Source: an uncultured Prevotellaceae bacterium
GTDB taxonomy: Bacteria; Bacteroidota; Bacteroidia; Bacteroidales; Bacteroidaceae
Assembly: GCA_902790625.1 (NCBI GenBank)
Contig: CADASP010000034.1
Location: 1 to 37,046, forward strand
Length of the DNA stretch: 37,046 bases
Direction: 5' to 3'
Shown here: positions 1 through 7,477 of the stretch, piece after piece
Numbering within the stretch: position 1 is the stretch's first letter
Layout: each line of letters starts with the position of its first letter
Position numbers and translations under genes: made by a program
Notes under the pieces: model-generated
What the model saw: only the letters and a program-made list of their open reading frames with translations
What the model was told of the DNA's origin: nothing
The model's database searches: none

Positions 1-114
1 GCCAATCATGTCCCCGCCCGCTGCCAACCTAAAAAGCGTGCCCTTTTTCCCTCTGCGGTGCCTCCCGCTCCCTGTTTGTCGTGCGCCGCCTCTCCTGAAT
101 GCACCCCATAGATT
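1..114 (+). repeat. Interspersed ~245-bp repeat, copy A (partial)
   Basis: This stretch is nearly identical to 33000-33110 (plus strand) and to the reverse complement of about 28925-29035. It covers the middle of the repeat, from the CCCCGCCCGCTGCCAACCT segment to the TGAATGCACC segment. The window edge cuts its left end, and after about position 114 similarity to the other copies stops, so it is also truncated on the right. No convincing protein is encoded. Confidence 0.85.
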
Positions 115-479
115 ACGCTTCGCGTCTTTCAAAAACTGTATTCGAACCGTAGGGACGGCCCCCAAGTCCGTCCGCGTGTGTCAAGCCGTTTGCGGGCGGA
201 CACAAGGTCCGCCCCTACTGATGACCCCGCTCGGTCGGATTTGTCGTCCGACCGCTAAGAATACCAAGTTTAATGATTATCCGCATGTACCCGATAATCA
301 TATTTTTTGTGTACCATTCAGTGCTCTACCGTATCGATGTGATATGTGCTTTTGCAAACTTTGTGCTGAGTCTGCAAATGTTTTCCCCTTGGCTTTGTCC
401 GCTTGATACCGTAGGGCTATTCTAAGCTGGCACCCACCCGAAAGACGCGTGGGTCCTTTTGTCTGCATCTACCCATTGC
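115..479. other. Non-coding stretch with small repeats downstream of the permease gene
   Basis: I see no credible gene here. It holds an inverted GC-rich repeat (149-218), a perfect 8-bp-arm hairpin at 232-254 (CGGTCGGA / TCCGACCG), and a 24-base segment at 270-293 that recurs with three mismatches near 28751-28774. An imperfect hairpin at about 430-452 (ACCCACCCG / CGCGTGGGT arms) lies just past the stop of the minus-strand permease gene. It could act in termination, but it has no clear T-run on that strand. Confidence 0.5.
149..218. repeat. Inverted repeat bounded by GTAGGG...CCCTAC
   Basis: The element begins GTAGGGACGG and ends GTCCGCCCCTAC, with internal GGACGG/GCGGACAC segments, so its two ends are imperfect inverted complements. 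Elements with these ends are, from memory, common intergenic repeats in Bacteroidetes. It encodes nothing recognisable and lies just past truncated repeat copy A. Confidence 0.55.
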
Positions 480-2769
480 TTAGTTCTCTTTCAACACTTT
501 GTAGGGCTTGATGTGCATGGCCTTCCGCATCTGTCCGTACAGCGTGAGGGCGCAGAGGGCGAGGATGACGGCGATGCTCAGCAGTGGAATCCACCAGGCG
601 AAGGAGGTGCGGATGGTGTAGGAGGCCATGAGCCGGTGGATGATGAGCAGGCTGAGGGGCAGCGAGGCTATGGCAGCTACGCCGAAGATGATGAGATAGC
701 GGCGCGAGAGCAGCAGGGCGATGTCGCGGAAGGTGGCACCGTTCACCTTGCGGAGGGCTATCTCGCGGAAGCGGCGGCGCACGTCGAACATCATCAGGCC
801 CAGCACGCCGAGGCAGGTGACGGCGATGGCTAAGAGCGAGAAGGTGACGAAGATGCGGGCGGTGCGCTGGTCTTCCTTGTAGAGATCCTGGCGCTGGTCT
901 TCCACCCACTTATAGTTCAGCTCGTTGGTGCCGTAAAGTTCGTGGACGAGGTCGCGCAGGTAGTCGATGACCTCCTGCTCGTGGCCCTCGGCAATGTCCA
1001 TCAGCAGGTACTGTCCTTCAGTCTGCCGGGGTGGAAGTCACTGACGACACCGACAATCTCGTATGGCGGGTTGCCGCTGCAGTCGCTGCCACCCGACCAC
1101 CACATCCGTGACTTGAACTGTATCTTGAAGTCGTGGAAATCCTTGACGCCAAGCTGGCGGATGAACGTCTCGTTGACCATGCAGAGGTATTGCGCGAAAT
1201 GGTCGATGCTGTCGTTGAACATGCGACCTTCCTTCAGCTTGATGCCGAGGAGCTCCATCGACTTGGGGTTGATCCAGCAGATATCGACCTTGTACTTCCC
1301 GTCGTTGATTTGATGCTCCGACTGGTCACCGATGAACATAGGGTCGTAGCAATAGCTCTTGATGTGGGGACAGGCATCCAAACGCTGTTTGATGATGTCG
1401 CTCTGGCTTTCCGTTTTGGAAAGATATGCCTCAAATTCTTCGCCGTCAGCCCAATGCTCCACGTTGCCACGCGGCTGTACCATCACGCTCACCAGACCCT
1501 TGGTGCGGAAGCCTGGGTCGGTGCTCAGCATCACGTGCAGCTGGCGCATGAAATAGATGCTGACGTTGAGCAGGGCGAGGGAGATGAAGAACTGAAGGAA
1601 GAGAAACACAAGGCCCCCAAAGCCCCCCCTTCTGCCCCCGAGGGGGCTACTATAGTTTTGTCGGCGGAAGAGTCTATTGTGGCCCCCTCGGGGGCCGAAG
1701 GGGGGGCGTTGCATTAGCGGCAGTCCGAAGATAACCGCCAGCGTCAGCCCCACGTCGAACTTCCACTGCGCCATCACCTCTATATTATAATAGGTGGCAA
1801 GCAGCGGCTCGGTCAGTTCTACTACTGTCCACACGCCAATCATGGTGAGGACTGCCACGAGGAACGTCTCGGCATAGAGCTGGCCGAAGATGTCCCAGCG
1901 CGAGGCACCGAAGAGGCGGCGCACATGCAACTCGTGGCGGCGGTGGGAGCGCATCACGGCGAAGAGGTTCACGAAGTTGAAAAGTCCTACGAGCAGCAGC
2001 AACACGGCCACGCCCAGCAGCATCCACAAATAGGCGGGCGAACTCTTTGGCTGGATGCACTTATAGCTCTCCACGGTGAAGGAGTTCCAGCCAAATCGGG
2101 AAGAGGTCTCGCTATAGGGTTTCAAGAAGAGCCTGGCAGGCCGCAGGCTAAACAACGTCAACTCCTGAAAGGGCTGTCGCTCGTTGTAGGCCTCCACATC
2201 GGCTCCCTCCCGCAGTAGCACAAGGCAGATGTTGTGGGCATTGGAGACCAGCAGGTCCTCCTTACGGTTGAACTGCAGGATGTCGAAGCGCAGGCTGCTC
2301 TTAGTGGCGGGCTGGCGATAGACAGCCAGGATGGTGTGCGGCGTGTCGCTCTCTATGTTGACAGTCTTGCCCACGGCACTCTCGCCTGGAAACAGGCGCT
2401 GGGCCAGCTCCTCGCTGACCATGCACTGCCCTTCGGCGGTCAGCTGGCGGGCACCCTCCACAATGTCCACAGGGTAGATGTGGAAGAGTAGGCCTCAATT
2501 TCGCTCTGCCCCTCCACAGGCGAGACGAAGCAGTCCTGATGGTTCGGGTCGTAGCTCAGGGCGAAGCCCCAGTTGTCGAGCGGTTCGTCCTTGTAGTGCT
2601 CGGCAAGGACATACGTGCGGTCGAGGTTGGGCATAAAGTGGTCGATGGTCCACTCCTGATAGATGTAGCGGCTGATGATGACGGTGCCGCTGAGCGAGAT
2701 GATGAGGCCCAGCAGCGACAACGCCGTGTAGCCCTTCATGCGGGTGATGATGCGAAATGCTTGCTTCAT
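480..2769 (-). pseudogene. FtsX/MacB-type ABC transporter permease, frameshifted twice
   Basis: Three consecutive reading frames together encode a roughly 760-residue inner-membrane permease. The N-terminal piece (2769 to about 2490) starts MKQAFRIITRMKGYTALSLL, a typical first transmembrane segment. The middle piece (about 2490-1010) holds periplasmic MacB_PCD-like sequence, an FtsX membrane bundle and the second-half MacB_PCD region. The C-terminal piece (about 1020-480) has the last FtsX bundle and ends YKVLKEN. Frame changes fall at about 2485-2500 and about 1015-1025, the latter beside a CCCC run. Conserved text continues across both, so single-base indels explain the layout. A palindromic repeat (1612-1710) sits in frame after GLPLMQR. 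Such proteins are ABC export components thought to act on lipoproteins or periplasmic substrates. No cognate ATPase gene is adjacent. The gene could be truly dead or carry consensus errors. Confidence 0.85.
1612..1710 (-). repeat. In-frame palindromic element 1 (inside permease)
   Basis: The structure is two GC-rich hairpins (CCCCCGAGGGGGC and GCCCCCTCGGGGGC) around a roughly 30-bp AT-richer spacer containing CTATAG. In the coding direction it matches the elements at 10685-10795 and 13029-13153, but it is read in a different frame, giving arginine/glycine-rich text instead of the SPPEGG/EAPSGA text seen there. Permease sequence continues in frame on both sides. Confidence 0.8.
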
Positions 2770-2804
2770 TCTTTTAGTTGACGAGTTGTTACATCTTTCT
2801 ATAT

Positions 2805-2820
2805 ATCAACAACCGTGCCA
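2805..2820 (-). promoter_or_regulatory. Sigma54-type promoter for the permease gene
   Basis: On the minus strand this reads TGGCACGGTTGTTGAT. The sigma54 consensus is TGGCACG-N4-TTGCW; all seven -24 bases and four of five -12 bases match, with exact spacing. A start about 12 nt downstream would give a leader of roughly 24 nt before the ATG at 2769. An NtrC-type activator gene lies 1.7 kb upstream (4508-5872), which makes the match more believable. Confidence 0.65.
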
Positions 2821-2830
2821 AAAAGCGAGC

Positions 2831-2864
2831 ATGCTGATTCTGTGCGAGATAACAAAATCAGCAT
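2831..2864. promoter_or_regulatory. 9-bp inverted repeat between enhancer and sigma54 promoter
   Basis: ATGCTGATT (2831-2839) and AATCAGCAT (2856-2864) are perfect complements separated by 16 bases. The pair lies between the sigma54 promoter and the two enhancer-like palindromes. It may be a further regulator site or a looping aid; the role is inferred from position only. Confidence 0.4.
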
Positions 2865-2874
2865 TATTCAGGAT

Positions 2875-2911
2875 GCGTGCGGATACGCTCTGCAGTGTGC
2901 GGAAATGCACA
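2875..2911. promoter_or_regulatory. Paired palindromes, probable NtrC-type enhancer
   Basis: Two similar interrupted palindromes occur: GCGT-GCGGAT-ACGC (2875-2888) and TGTGC-GGAAAT-GCACA (2896-2911). Both share a GTGCGGAnA core and a 6-base spacer. Their centres are 22 bp apart, about two helical turns, and they lie roughly 90-110 bp upstream of the predicted start of the sigma54 promoter at 2805-2820. That is the usual enhancer layout for NtrC-family activators. The response regulator at 4508-5872 is the obvious candidate to bind here. Confidence 0.55.
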
Positions 2912-2919
2912 GATGGGGA

Positions 2920-3048
2920 CTACAAATAGTCGAGATAGTTCTCAGGCGTGATGACGACAGCTTCCGCTACAGGGTAGGCCTGCATGAAAGAGGCAGGAAT
3001 GGCAGCGTTGCCCAGCGGCGTGAAATTTTGCAAGACGGTATTGTACAC
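2920..3048 (-). pseudogene. Short gene remnant, 3' end of an unidentified gene
   Basis: In the minus direction a 42-codon frame (GTG start possible at 3048) ends with AYPVAEAVVITPENYLDYL and a stop at 2920. The text looks like a genuine protein C terminus, but I cannot name the family. Just upstream is a -7 box, TATCTTTG (minus strand, 3053-3060), so close to the frame that a normal leader is impossible. The likely explanation is a deletion that fused a promoter to the tail of a gene, but a tiny real gene cannot be excluded. Confidence 0.4.
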
Positions 3049-3081
3049 AATGCAAAGATACTACAAAATCTTGTCTAATCC

Positions 3082-3128
3082 AAAAAAAGCAAGACTTTTT
3101 GGGATTATAATCCAGAAAAAGATGTCTT
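3082..3128 (-). terminator. Possible terminator after the sensor kinase gene
   Basis: On the minus strand AAGAC and GTCTT arms (3124-3128 and 3091-3095) enclose an inner GGATTATAATCC palindrome, and a run of seven T follows (3082-3088). It lies 33 bases past the stop of the kinase gene. The stem is weak, so this is a tentative call. Confidence 0.35.
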
Positions 3129-3160
3129 TTTGAGGATTATCTGCTTCTGCTACACTTCAA

Positions 3161-4456
3161 TTAGAAGGAATGGGATGGCAATGTGATGATGAAGGTGGTG
3201 CCCTTGCCCTCCTCGCTCTCCACGCGGATGGTGCCGCCGTGCTTCAGGATGATTTGGCGACAGAGGCTGAGGCCGATGCCGGTGCCTGTAGGCTTGGTGG
3301 TGAAGAAGGGGATGAAGGCGTGGTCGAGGACATCGGGCGACATGCCGCAGCCGTTGTCGTGAATGCGGATTTCGCTCTCGTTGGCAGAGACCTCCACCTT
3401 GGTAGCCCCGCTCTCGTAGGCATTCTTGATGAGGTTGATGAGCACCTGTTCCAATTGGGCGCGGTCAGCCGTCAACAGTCCATCGCCCTGTGTTTTTATT
3501 TGTGGGTAAAGCCCTTTAATATGCTCCAATAATTCGTTGATGGGGAAGGTGGCTCGTTCGGGTATCTTAATGCGTGTCAGTTGGCGATAACTCTCCACAA
3601 AGTCGAGGAGGGCATGGCAGCGGCGGTTGATGACGGCGAAGGCCTCAGCCCCCTCCTGACCTCCCCCCGAAGGGGAGGAACTTAGCGTCTCGCTGATGGA
3701 GATGATGGGGGTGAGCGAGTTCATGATTTCGTGGGTGAGCACGCGGATGAGTTGCTGCCATGCCTCCATCTCCTGTCGTTGCATCAGCATTGACACATCT
3801 TTCAGCGCCACCACCAAGCGCCGCTGGCCGTCGATGCGCAGGAGCACCGTTGAGAGGGCACAGCCATTCACCACCTCGGCATGAGCAGCGATGGCCTGAA
3901 GGATATGGGGAGGGAGAAAGAGACCCGCCCCCAGCAGACCCGCCCCCTGAAGACCCACCCCTTGAAGACCCACCCCCTGCCCCTCCCTGTGAGGGAGGGG
4001 GGTAGATAGACCTGCCGCTTGCTCTCTATGTGCATTCTGCCTTTGAGTGTAACTACTCCCCTCCCTCACAGGGAAGGGTAGGGGGTGGGTCTGTAGGGAG
4101 GGGCAGGGGTGGGTCTGTAGGGTCTGCTGGTTCTGATGAATCTCTTTTGCTGCATGGTTCATCCAGTCGATGCGCCCGTCGGTGGAGCAGACGAAGAGGG
4201 CGGTGTCCACGTTCTCCGTCAGCTGGCGCAGGTACTGTAGTTGCCGCTCGGCCTCTGCCAGTCGTGTGTGCAGTTGCTCGTTCTCCTTTTCTGTCTCACG
4301 GTAAGCATAGAGCATGCGGCTCATGCGGCCATAGAGCGAGGCACACAGCCAGAGTAACAATACTCCAAGCGCGATGGATGGCCATATCAGATGGTGCTGG
4401 ATGCTGACGGACAAGCCCGCCACAAGCACCACAATTCCCAATATGTTATATTTCAT
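3161..4456 (-). CDS. Membrane sensor histidine kinase, NtrB/NtrY-like
   Basis: This 431-residue protein senses an unknown signal and should phosphorylate the response regulator encoded just upstream. Two membrane segments (about 5-20 and 26-43) are followed by a short coiled coil (52-80) and a PAS-like region starting ENVDTALFVCSTDGRIDWMN (81-100). The H-box LTHEIMNSLTP places the phospho-accepting histidine at 242. The ATPase domain has an N-box (NLIKNAYESG, 341-350), G1 (DNGCGM, 367-372), F-box (FFTTKP, 384-389) and G2 (GTGIGLSL, 391-398). Residues about 113-178 are a low-complexity GC-rich insertion inside the PAS region, and 258-270 (SSSPSGGGQEGAE) is a second small one. Neither breaks the frame. 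The gene follows the regulator with a 51-nt gap, so the two are probably cotranscribed. The substrate and signal are not evident. Confidence 0.93.
   Translation of the reverse strand: MKYNILGIVVLVAGLSVSIQHHLIWPSIALGVLLLWLCASLYGRMSRMLYAYRETEKENEQLHTRLAEAERQLQYLRQLTENVDTALFVCSTDGRIDWMNHAAKEIHQNQQTLQTHPCPSLQTHPLPFPVREGSSYTQRQNAHREQAAGLSTPLPHREGQGVGLQGVGLQGAGLLGAGLFLPPHILQAIAAHAEVVNGCALSTVLLRIDGQRRLVVALKDVSMLMQRQEMEAWQQLIRVLTHEIMNSLTPIISISETLSSSPSGGGQEGAEAFAVINRRCHALLDFVESYRQLTRIKIPERATFPINELLEHIKGLYPQIKTQGDGLLTADRAQLEQVLINLIKNAYESGATKVEVSANESEIRIHDNGCGMSPDVLDHAFIPFFTTKPTGTGIGLSLCRQIILKHGGTIRVESEEGKGTTFIITLPSHSF
3650..3680 (-). repeat. Small in-frame GC-rich palindrome in the kinase gene
   Basis: A CCCCTCCTGACCTCCCC...GGGGAGG hairpin-like stretch encodes SSSPSGGGQEGAE between the H-box helix and the following helix of the kinase dimerisation domain. 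It resembles the other GC-rich palindromes of the window in composition and in keeping the reading frame. Confidence 0.6.
3921..4127 (-). repeat. In-frame palindromic element plus 15-bp minisatellite in the kinase gene
   Basis: Positions 3921-3980 are four tandem 15-bp units of the form AGACCCRCCCCNTGA, read on the minus strand as GVGLQ/GAGLL-like pentapeptides. Next come two CCCTCCC/GGGAGGG hairpins (about 3980-4002 and 4055-4080) around a roughly 55-bp spacer, then more GGGTGGGTCTGTAG units to about 4127. Everything is in frame within the PAS region. Hairpin-spacer-hairpin is the same plan as the element at 26283-26397. Confidence 0.75.
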
Positions 4457-4470
4457 ACTCAGTCAATCTA

Positions 4471-4500
4471 ACCTCCCCTCCCATAAGGGAGGTGGTGGTG
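4471..4500. repeat. Short CCTCCCCTCCC/GGGAGG hairpin between kinase and regulator genes
   Basis: An ACCTCCCCTCCC...GGGAGGTGG palindrome occupies much of the 51-nt spacer between the regulator stop and the kinase start. It belongs to the same GC-rich family as the larger elements in this window and could affect translation coupling or transcript stability within the operon. Confidence 0.6.
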
Positions 4501-4507
4501 AGTGTCC

Positions 4508-5872
4508 TTATTTCAGCTTCCTATACAGCGCAAACCGGGTGATGCCCAGCAGCTCGGCGGCGCGGGTGACGTTGCCACCAGCAATCTGCATGGCACGCTC
4601 GATGGCTTCCTGTTCCAGACGTTCCAGGTTCAGCGTTGGCGTTTGTGATGCTCGGTGTGCCGACTCCTTCAGCATAAAGTCCTGGGCACAGAGCGCCGGC
4701 CCCTTGGCCAACAGCACGGCGCGCTCCACGGCATGCATCAGCTCGCGCACATTGCCTGGCCACGTGTGGCGCAGCAGCCGCTGACGGGCATCGCGATTGA
4801 GCGTCGTCACCACCTTGTTATATTTGCGCGCGTAGGTCTTGAGGAAGTGCTCGGCCAGCAGGATGATGTCCTCGCCACGCTCGCGCAGCGGGGGGATGGT
4901 GAGCTCGATGGTGTTGATGCGGTAGAGCAGGTCTTCGCGAAAGCGGCCCTCGCCGACCTCGGCGTGGATGTCGGCATTGGTGGCGCAGAGCAGGCGCACG
5001 TCGATGGGCGTTGTCTGCGTGCTGCCAAGGCGCGAGATCTGGCGACGCTCCAGCGAAGCCAAAAGCTTCGCCTGCAGGGAAAGGGGCAGGTTGCCAATCT
5101 CGTCGAGAAAGAGCGTGCCGCCGCTGGCTGTCTCCATGCGCCCGGCTTTTGCCTGTCGCGCATCCGTAAACGCCCCTTTCTCGTAGCCGAAGAGCTCGCT
5201 CTCGAACAGCTGTTCGGGCACGCTGCCCAGGTCGATGCTGACGAAGGGCTTTGCCGCACGTGTGGAGAGGGCGCACAGCTGTCGGGCGATGACATCCTTG
5301 CCCGTGCCGTTCTCGCCCAGGATGAGCACATTGGCATCGGTCGGAGCCACCTGCGCCACCGTCTGCAACACGCGCTGCATCACCGGACTCTCGCCGATGA
5401 TGGTGGGTGCCGCCGCAGCGCCGAAGGGCGATGCCGCCACCTCCATGCGCTGCTCCAGCAGGCGGTTCTTGTGCCGCTCGCGACTCAGCTCGATGCCCGC
5501 AAAGAGCGTGGCCAACAGTTTGGAGTTGTCCCACGGCTTGGTGATGAAGTCGGTGGCACCACTCTTCAGTGCCCGCACCGCCTTGTCGGCATCGGCGTAG
5601 GCCGTCATCAGGATGACCACCGCCTGTGCGTCGCGGTGCAGGATGTGCTCCAGCCACTCGAAGCCCTCCTCGCCGCTGATGGCATCGCGGCGGAAGTTCA
5701 TGTCGAGCAGCACCACGTCGGGGTGCAGCAGGTCGTAGAATCGGTCTATCTGTTCGGGCTGTGTGGTCACGCGGATGTCGTCCACCAGCGGTTTCAGCAG
5801 CAGGTTCAGCGCAAAGAGGATGTCCTCGTTGTCGTCGATGATGAGCACCTTGCCTTTTTTCTTGTCTTCCAT
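4508..5872 (-). CDS. NtrC-family sigma54-dependent response regulator
   Basis: This 454-residue cytoplasmic activator of sigma54 RNA polymerase has all three expected parts. The receiver domain (8-125) has acidic D13/D14, phospho-acceptor D57 (VVLLDMNF) and K112 (TKPW). The AAA+ domain (about 160-390) has Walker A GENGTGKD (186-193), the sigma54-contact loop as GAFTDA (233-238), Walker B LFLDE (254-258) and the REDLLYR segment. A Fis-type helix-turn-helix closes the protein (NVTRAAELLGITRFALYRKL). GAFTDA replaces the textbook GAFTGA; I recall this variant as common in Bacteroidetes. The start at 5872 (MEDKKKGKVLIIDD) was chosen because the frame extends upstream across a -7 box at 5907-5914, which should not be translated. 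The likely target is the sigma54 promoter of the permease gene (2805-2820). Confidence 0.95.
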   Translation of the reverse strand: MEDKKKGKVLIIDDNEDILFALNLLLKPLVDDIRVTTQPEQIDRFYDLLHPDVVLLDMNFRRDAISGEEGFEWLEHILHRDAQAVVILMTAYADADKAVRALKSGATDFITKPWDNSKLLATLFAGIELSRERHKNRLLEQRMEVAASPFGAAAAPTIIGESPVMQRVLQTVAQVAPTDANVLILGENGTGKDVIARQLCALSTRAAKPFVSIDLGSVPEQLFESELFGYEKGAFTDARQAKAGRMETASGGTLFLDEIGNLPLSLQAKLLASLERRQISRLGSTQTTPIDVRLLCATNADIHAEVGEGRFREDLLYRINTIELTIPPLRERGEDIILLAEHFLKTYARKYNKVVTTLNRDARQRLLRHTWPGNVRELMHAVERAVLLAKGPALCAQDFMLKESAHRASQTPTLNLERLEQEAIERAMQIAGGNVTRAAELLGITRFALYRKLK

Positions 5873-5906
5873 CTTTCTTTGTTCTGGCTTTTTCGTATAT
5901 CGATGG

Positions 5907-5914
5907 CAAAGATA
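5907..5914 (-). promoter_or_regulatory. -7 box for the regulator-kinase operon
   Basis: The minus strand reads TATCTTTG, matching the Bacteroidetes TAnnTTTG box, 35 bases before the chosen ATG at 5872. It supports that start over the upstream in-frame codon at 6019. Confidence 0.65.
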
Positions 5915-6182
5915 AAGAAAAAACTCCAAATAGCCGCCACTTTTCTGCCCAAAATATACTCCATCCCTTTTGCCACCACGTTTTTGTGCATATTCGCACG
6001 TTTTTGTGCGAAAACGCACGCGTCATGACCTGTCATTTCCTTCGGTCTCTTCACCCACCGTCAATGTGCCTCCAAGGGCGTAGATGCAAATAGTGCAGGC
6101 ATTTTTTGCGTTGTCGTTAAGTCTTGTCGACTGCATAGGTCGAAATAATCGTTTGCAAGCGATTATTTGGTTGCGGCAAAAT

Positions 6183-6236
6183 TTGGTTTTTCGCTCACTT
6201 AATCGTACCTTTGAGCTTTGCCCGAAGGTACTCTCG
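6183..6236 (+). repeat. Promoter-like repeat element with GTACCTT...AAGGTAC palindrome
   Basis: TTTTTCGCTCACTTAATCGT leads into TACCTTTG (6206-6213), a perfect -7 box, which also forms one arm of a palindrome with AAGGTAC at 6225-6231. Very similar sequence recurs at 6410-6437 and twice at 30298-30408, so this is a dispersed element that carries a promoter motif. What it would transcribe here is only the tandem repeat and then the AraC gene. Confidence 0.6.
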
Positions 6237-6376
6237 CTTCCATATAACAAATTTGTTTAGGAGGTGTTATTCGGGACTTCATTTTGGGCCCTGCAAAATT
6301 CGTTACTTCCATATAACAAATTTGTTTAGGAGGTGTTATTCGGGACTTCATTTTGGGCCCTGCAAAATTCGTTACT
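6237..6376 (+). repeat. Two perfect 69-bp tandem copies upstream of the AraC gene
   Basis: The unit starts CTTCCATATAACAAATTTG and recurs with a period of 69 bases (6237-6305 and 6306-6374). The copies appear identical, which points to a recent duplication. They sit between two promoter-like elements. The rest of 5873-6445 shows no gene. Confidence 0.9.
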
Positions 6377-6429
6377 CGGAAATAAAAAAGAAAAACTCGT
6401 TTTCCTTTTGTATTTCGCTCGCTTAATCG

Positions 6430-6437
6430 TACCTTTG
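6430..6437 (+). promoter_or_regulatory. -7 box immediately before the AraC gene
   Basis: TACCTTTG ends only eight bases before the ATG at 6446, so a transcript from it would have almost no leader. The surrounding 6378-6437 resembles 30339-30401, an A-rich stretch followed by TTTCGCTCGCTT...CGTACCTTTG. Confidence 0.6.
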
Positions 6438-6445
6438 CCCCTGAA

Positions 6446-7339
6446 ATGAAGAAGATTCTGAAAGTTGACAGTGTCAACGACTATGCCCGGTTTGTGGATG
6501 CGCCGGTGCTGCACCCACTGGTGAGCATCATCCACTACGACGAGCTGGCCCCCTTCCGCCACAGCTTGAACAACTATGGCGTGTATGGGCTTTTCATCCA
6601 GCGCCAGTTTCCCATCAACCTCTCCTACGGCATGAAGACGCTACAGGCGAGCGATGCCTCGATCATTGCCGTGGAGCCGGGACAGATTGGAGGACTGGAG
6701 GACAACGGCGAGCGCATCTCGCTGAGCGGATGGGTGCTGCTGTGGTCGGCCGAACTGCTGCACGGCTCTGAGCTGGAGCGACAGATCGACCGCTACCAGT
6801 TCTTCTCCTATTTCTTTGCCGACTCGCTGCGGATGGAGCCCGACGAATGGCTCTGCATCACGCAGTTGCTCACACAGATGCGGCAGGAGCTGACAGGGCA
6901 TGAGGATTCGCCATCCTTAAGAAGCATCCTGCTGGGCTACCTGCGCTTGATACTGGAATACTGTAACCGTATCTACCTGCGGCAGCTCTCAGAGGAGGAT
7001 AAAGACGGCAACGACCTGCTGAAGCGCTTCCACAATCTGCTGCAAACGTATTTCCGCGAGAACCGCCAGCTGTCGAAGGGCCTGCCCACCGTTGCCTATT
7101 GTGCCTCGGAGCTGGCCTATTCGTCGCGCTATTTCGGCGATCTCGTCCGCAAGGCCACGGGTGGCACGGCCATCGGCTACATCCACAACTATGTCATCAA
7201 CCAGGCCAAGAGTCTGCTTATGAACGGCCGCAACATCAGCGAGACCTCGCGTCTGCTCGGCTTCGATTACCCCCACCATTTCACCCGTCTCTTCAAGCGG
7301 ACGACTGGCCTCACGCCCAGCGAGTTTCTGGGGAGATAG
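6446..7339 (+). CDS. AraC-family transcriptional regulator
   Basis: This is a 297-residue DNA-binding protein. The N-terminal two thirds (about 1-190) resembles the cupin-like sensor region of Bacteroidetes AraC proteins, starting MKKILKVDSVNDYARFVDAP. The C-terminal 100 residues contain two helix-turn-helix units; the second has SRLLGFDYPHHFTRLFKRTT followed by GLTPSEF, the diagnostic AraC ending. The ligand is unknown. The next gene on the same strand is a secreted esterase with its own promoter, a plausible but unproven target. The ATG is almost on top of the -7 box, so translation may be leaderless. Confidence 0.93.
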   Translation: MKKILKVDSVNDYARFVDAPVLHPLVSIIHYDELAPFRHSLNNYGVYGLFIQRQFPINLSYGMKTLQASDASIIAVEPGQIGGLEDNGERISLSGWVLLWSAELLHGSELERQIDRYQFFSYFFADSLRMEPDEWLCITQLLTQMRQELTGHEDSPSLRSILLGYLRLILEYCNRIYLRQLSEEDKDGNDLLKRFHNLLQTYFRENRQLSKGLPTVAYCASELAYSSRYFGDLVRKATGGTAIGYIHNYVINQAKSLLMNGRNISETSRLLGFDYPHHFTRLFKRTTGLTPSEFLGR

Positions 7340-7448
7340 GCGTCGACAACGAAGGCCGGGAATGTGGAAAAGCGTCAATCAGCATACAGATTTCCGTCAG
7401 CGCAGAAAATAGCGGCGGCAGAATGCGGGTGCTGTCATCAATAATGTG

Positions 7449-7456
7449 TATCTTTG
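7449..7456 (+). promoter_or_regulatory. -7 box for the acetylesterase gene
   Basis: TATCTTTG matches the Bacteroidetes -7 consensus and ends 21 bases before the ATG at 7478. It lies across the alternative TTG start at 7454, which argues for the downstream ATG. Confidence 0.65.
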
Positions 7457-7477
7457 GCCAGGATAAAAACGAATGAT

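Noticed and set aside
8..406. Plus-strand frame at the window start
   Set aside because: It runs through interspersed repeat copy A and non-coding inverted repeats; the other copies of the repeat do not conserve a frame.
4655..6028. Plus-strand open frame of 457 codons opposite the response regulator
   Set aside because: It is a GC-rich shadow of a confidently identified NtrC-family gene and crosses that gene's promoter region.
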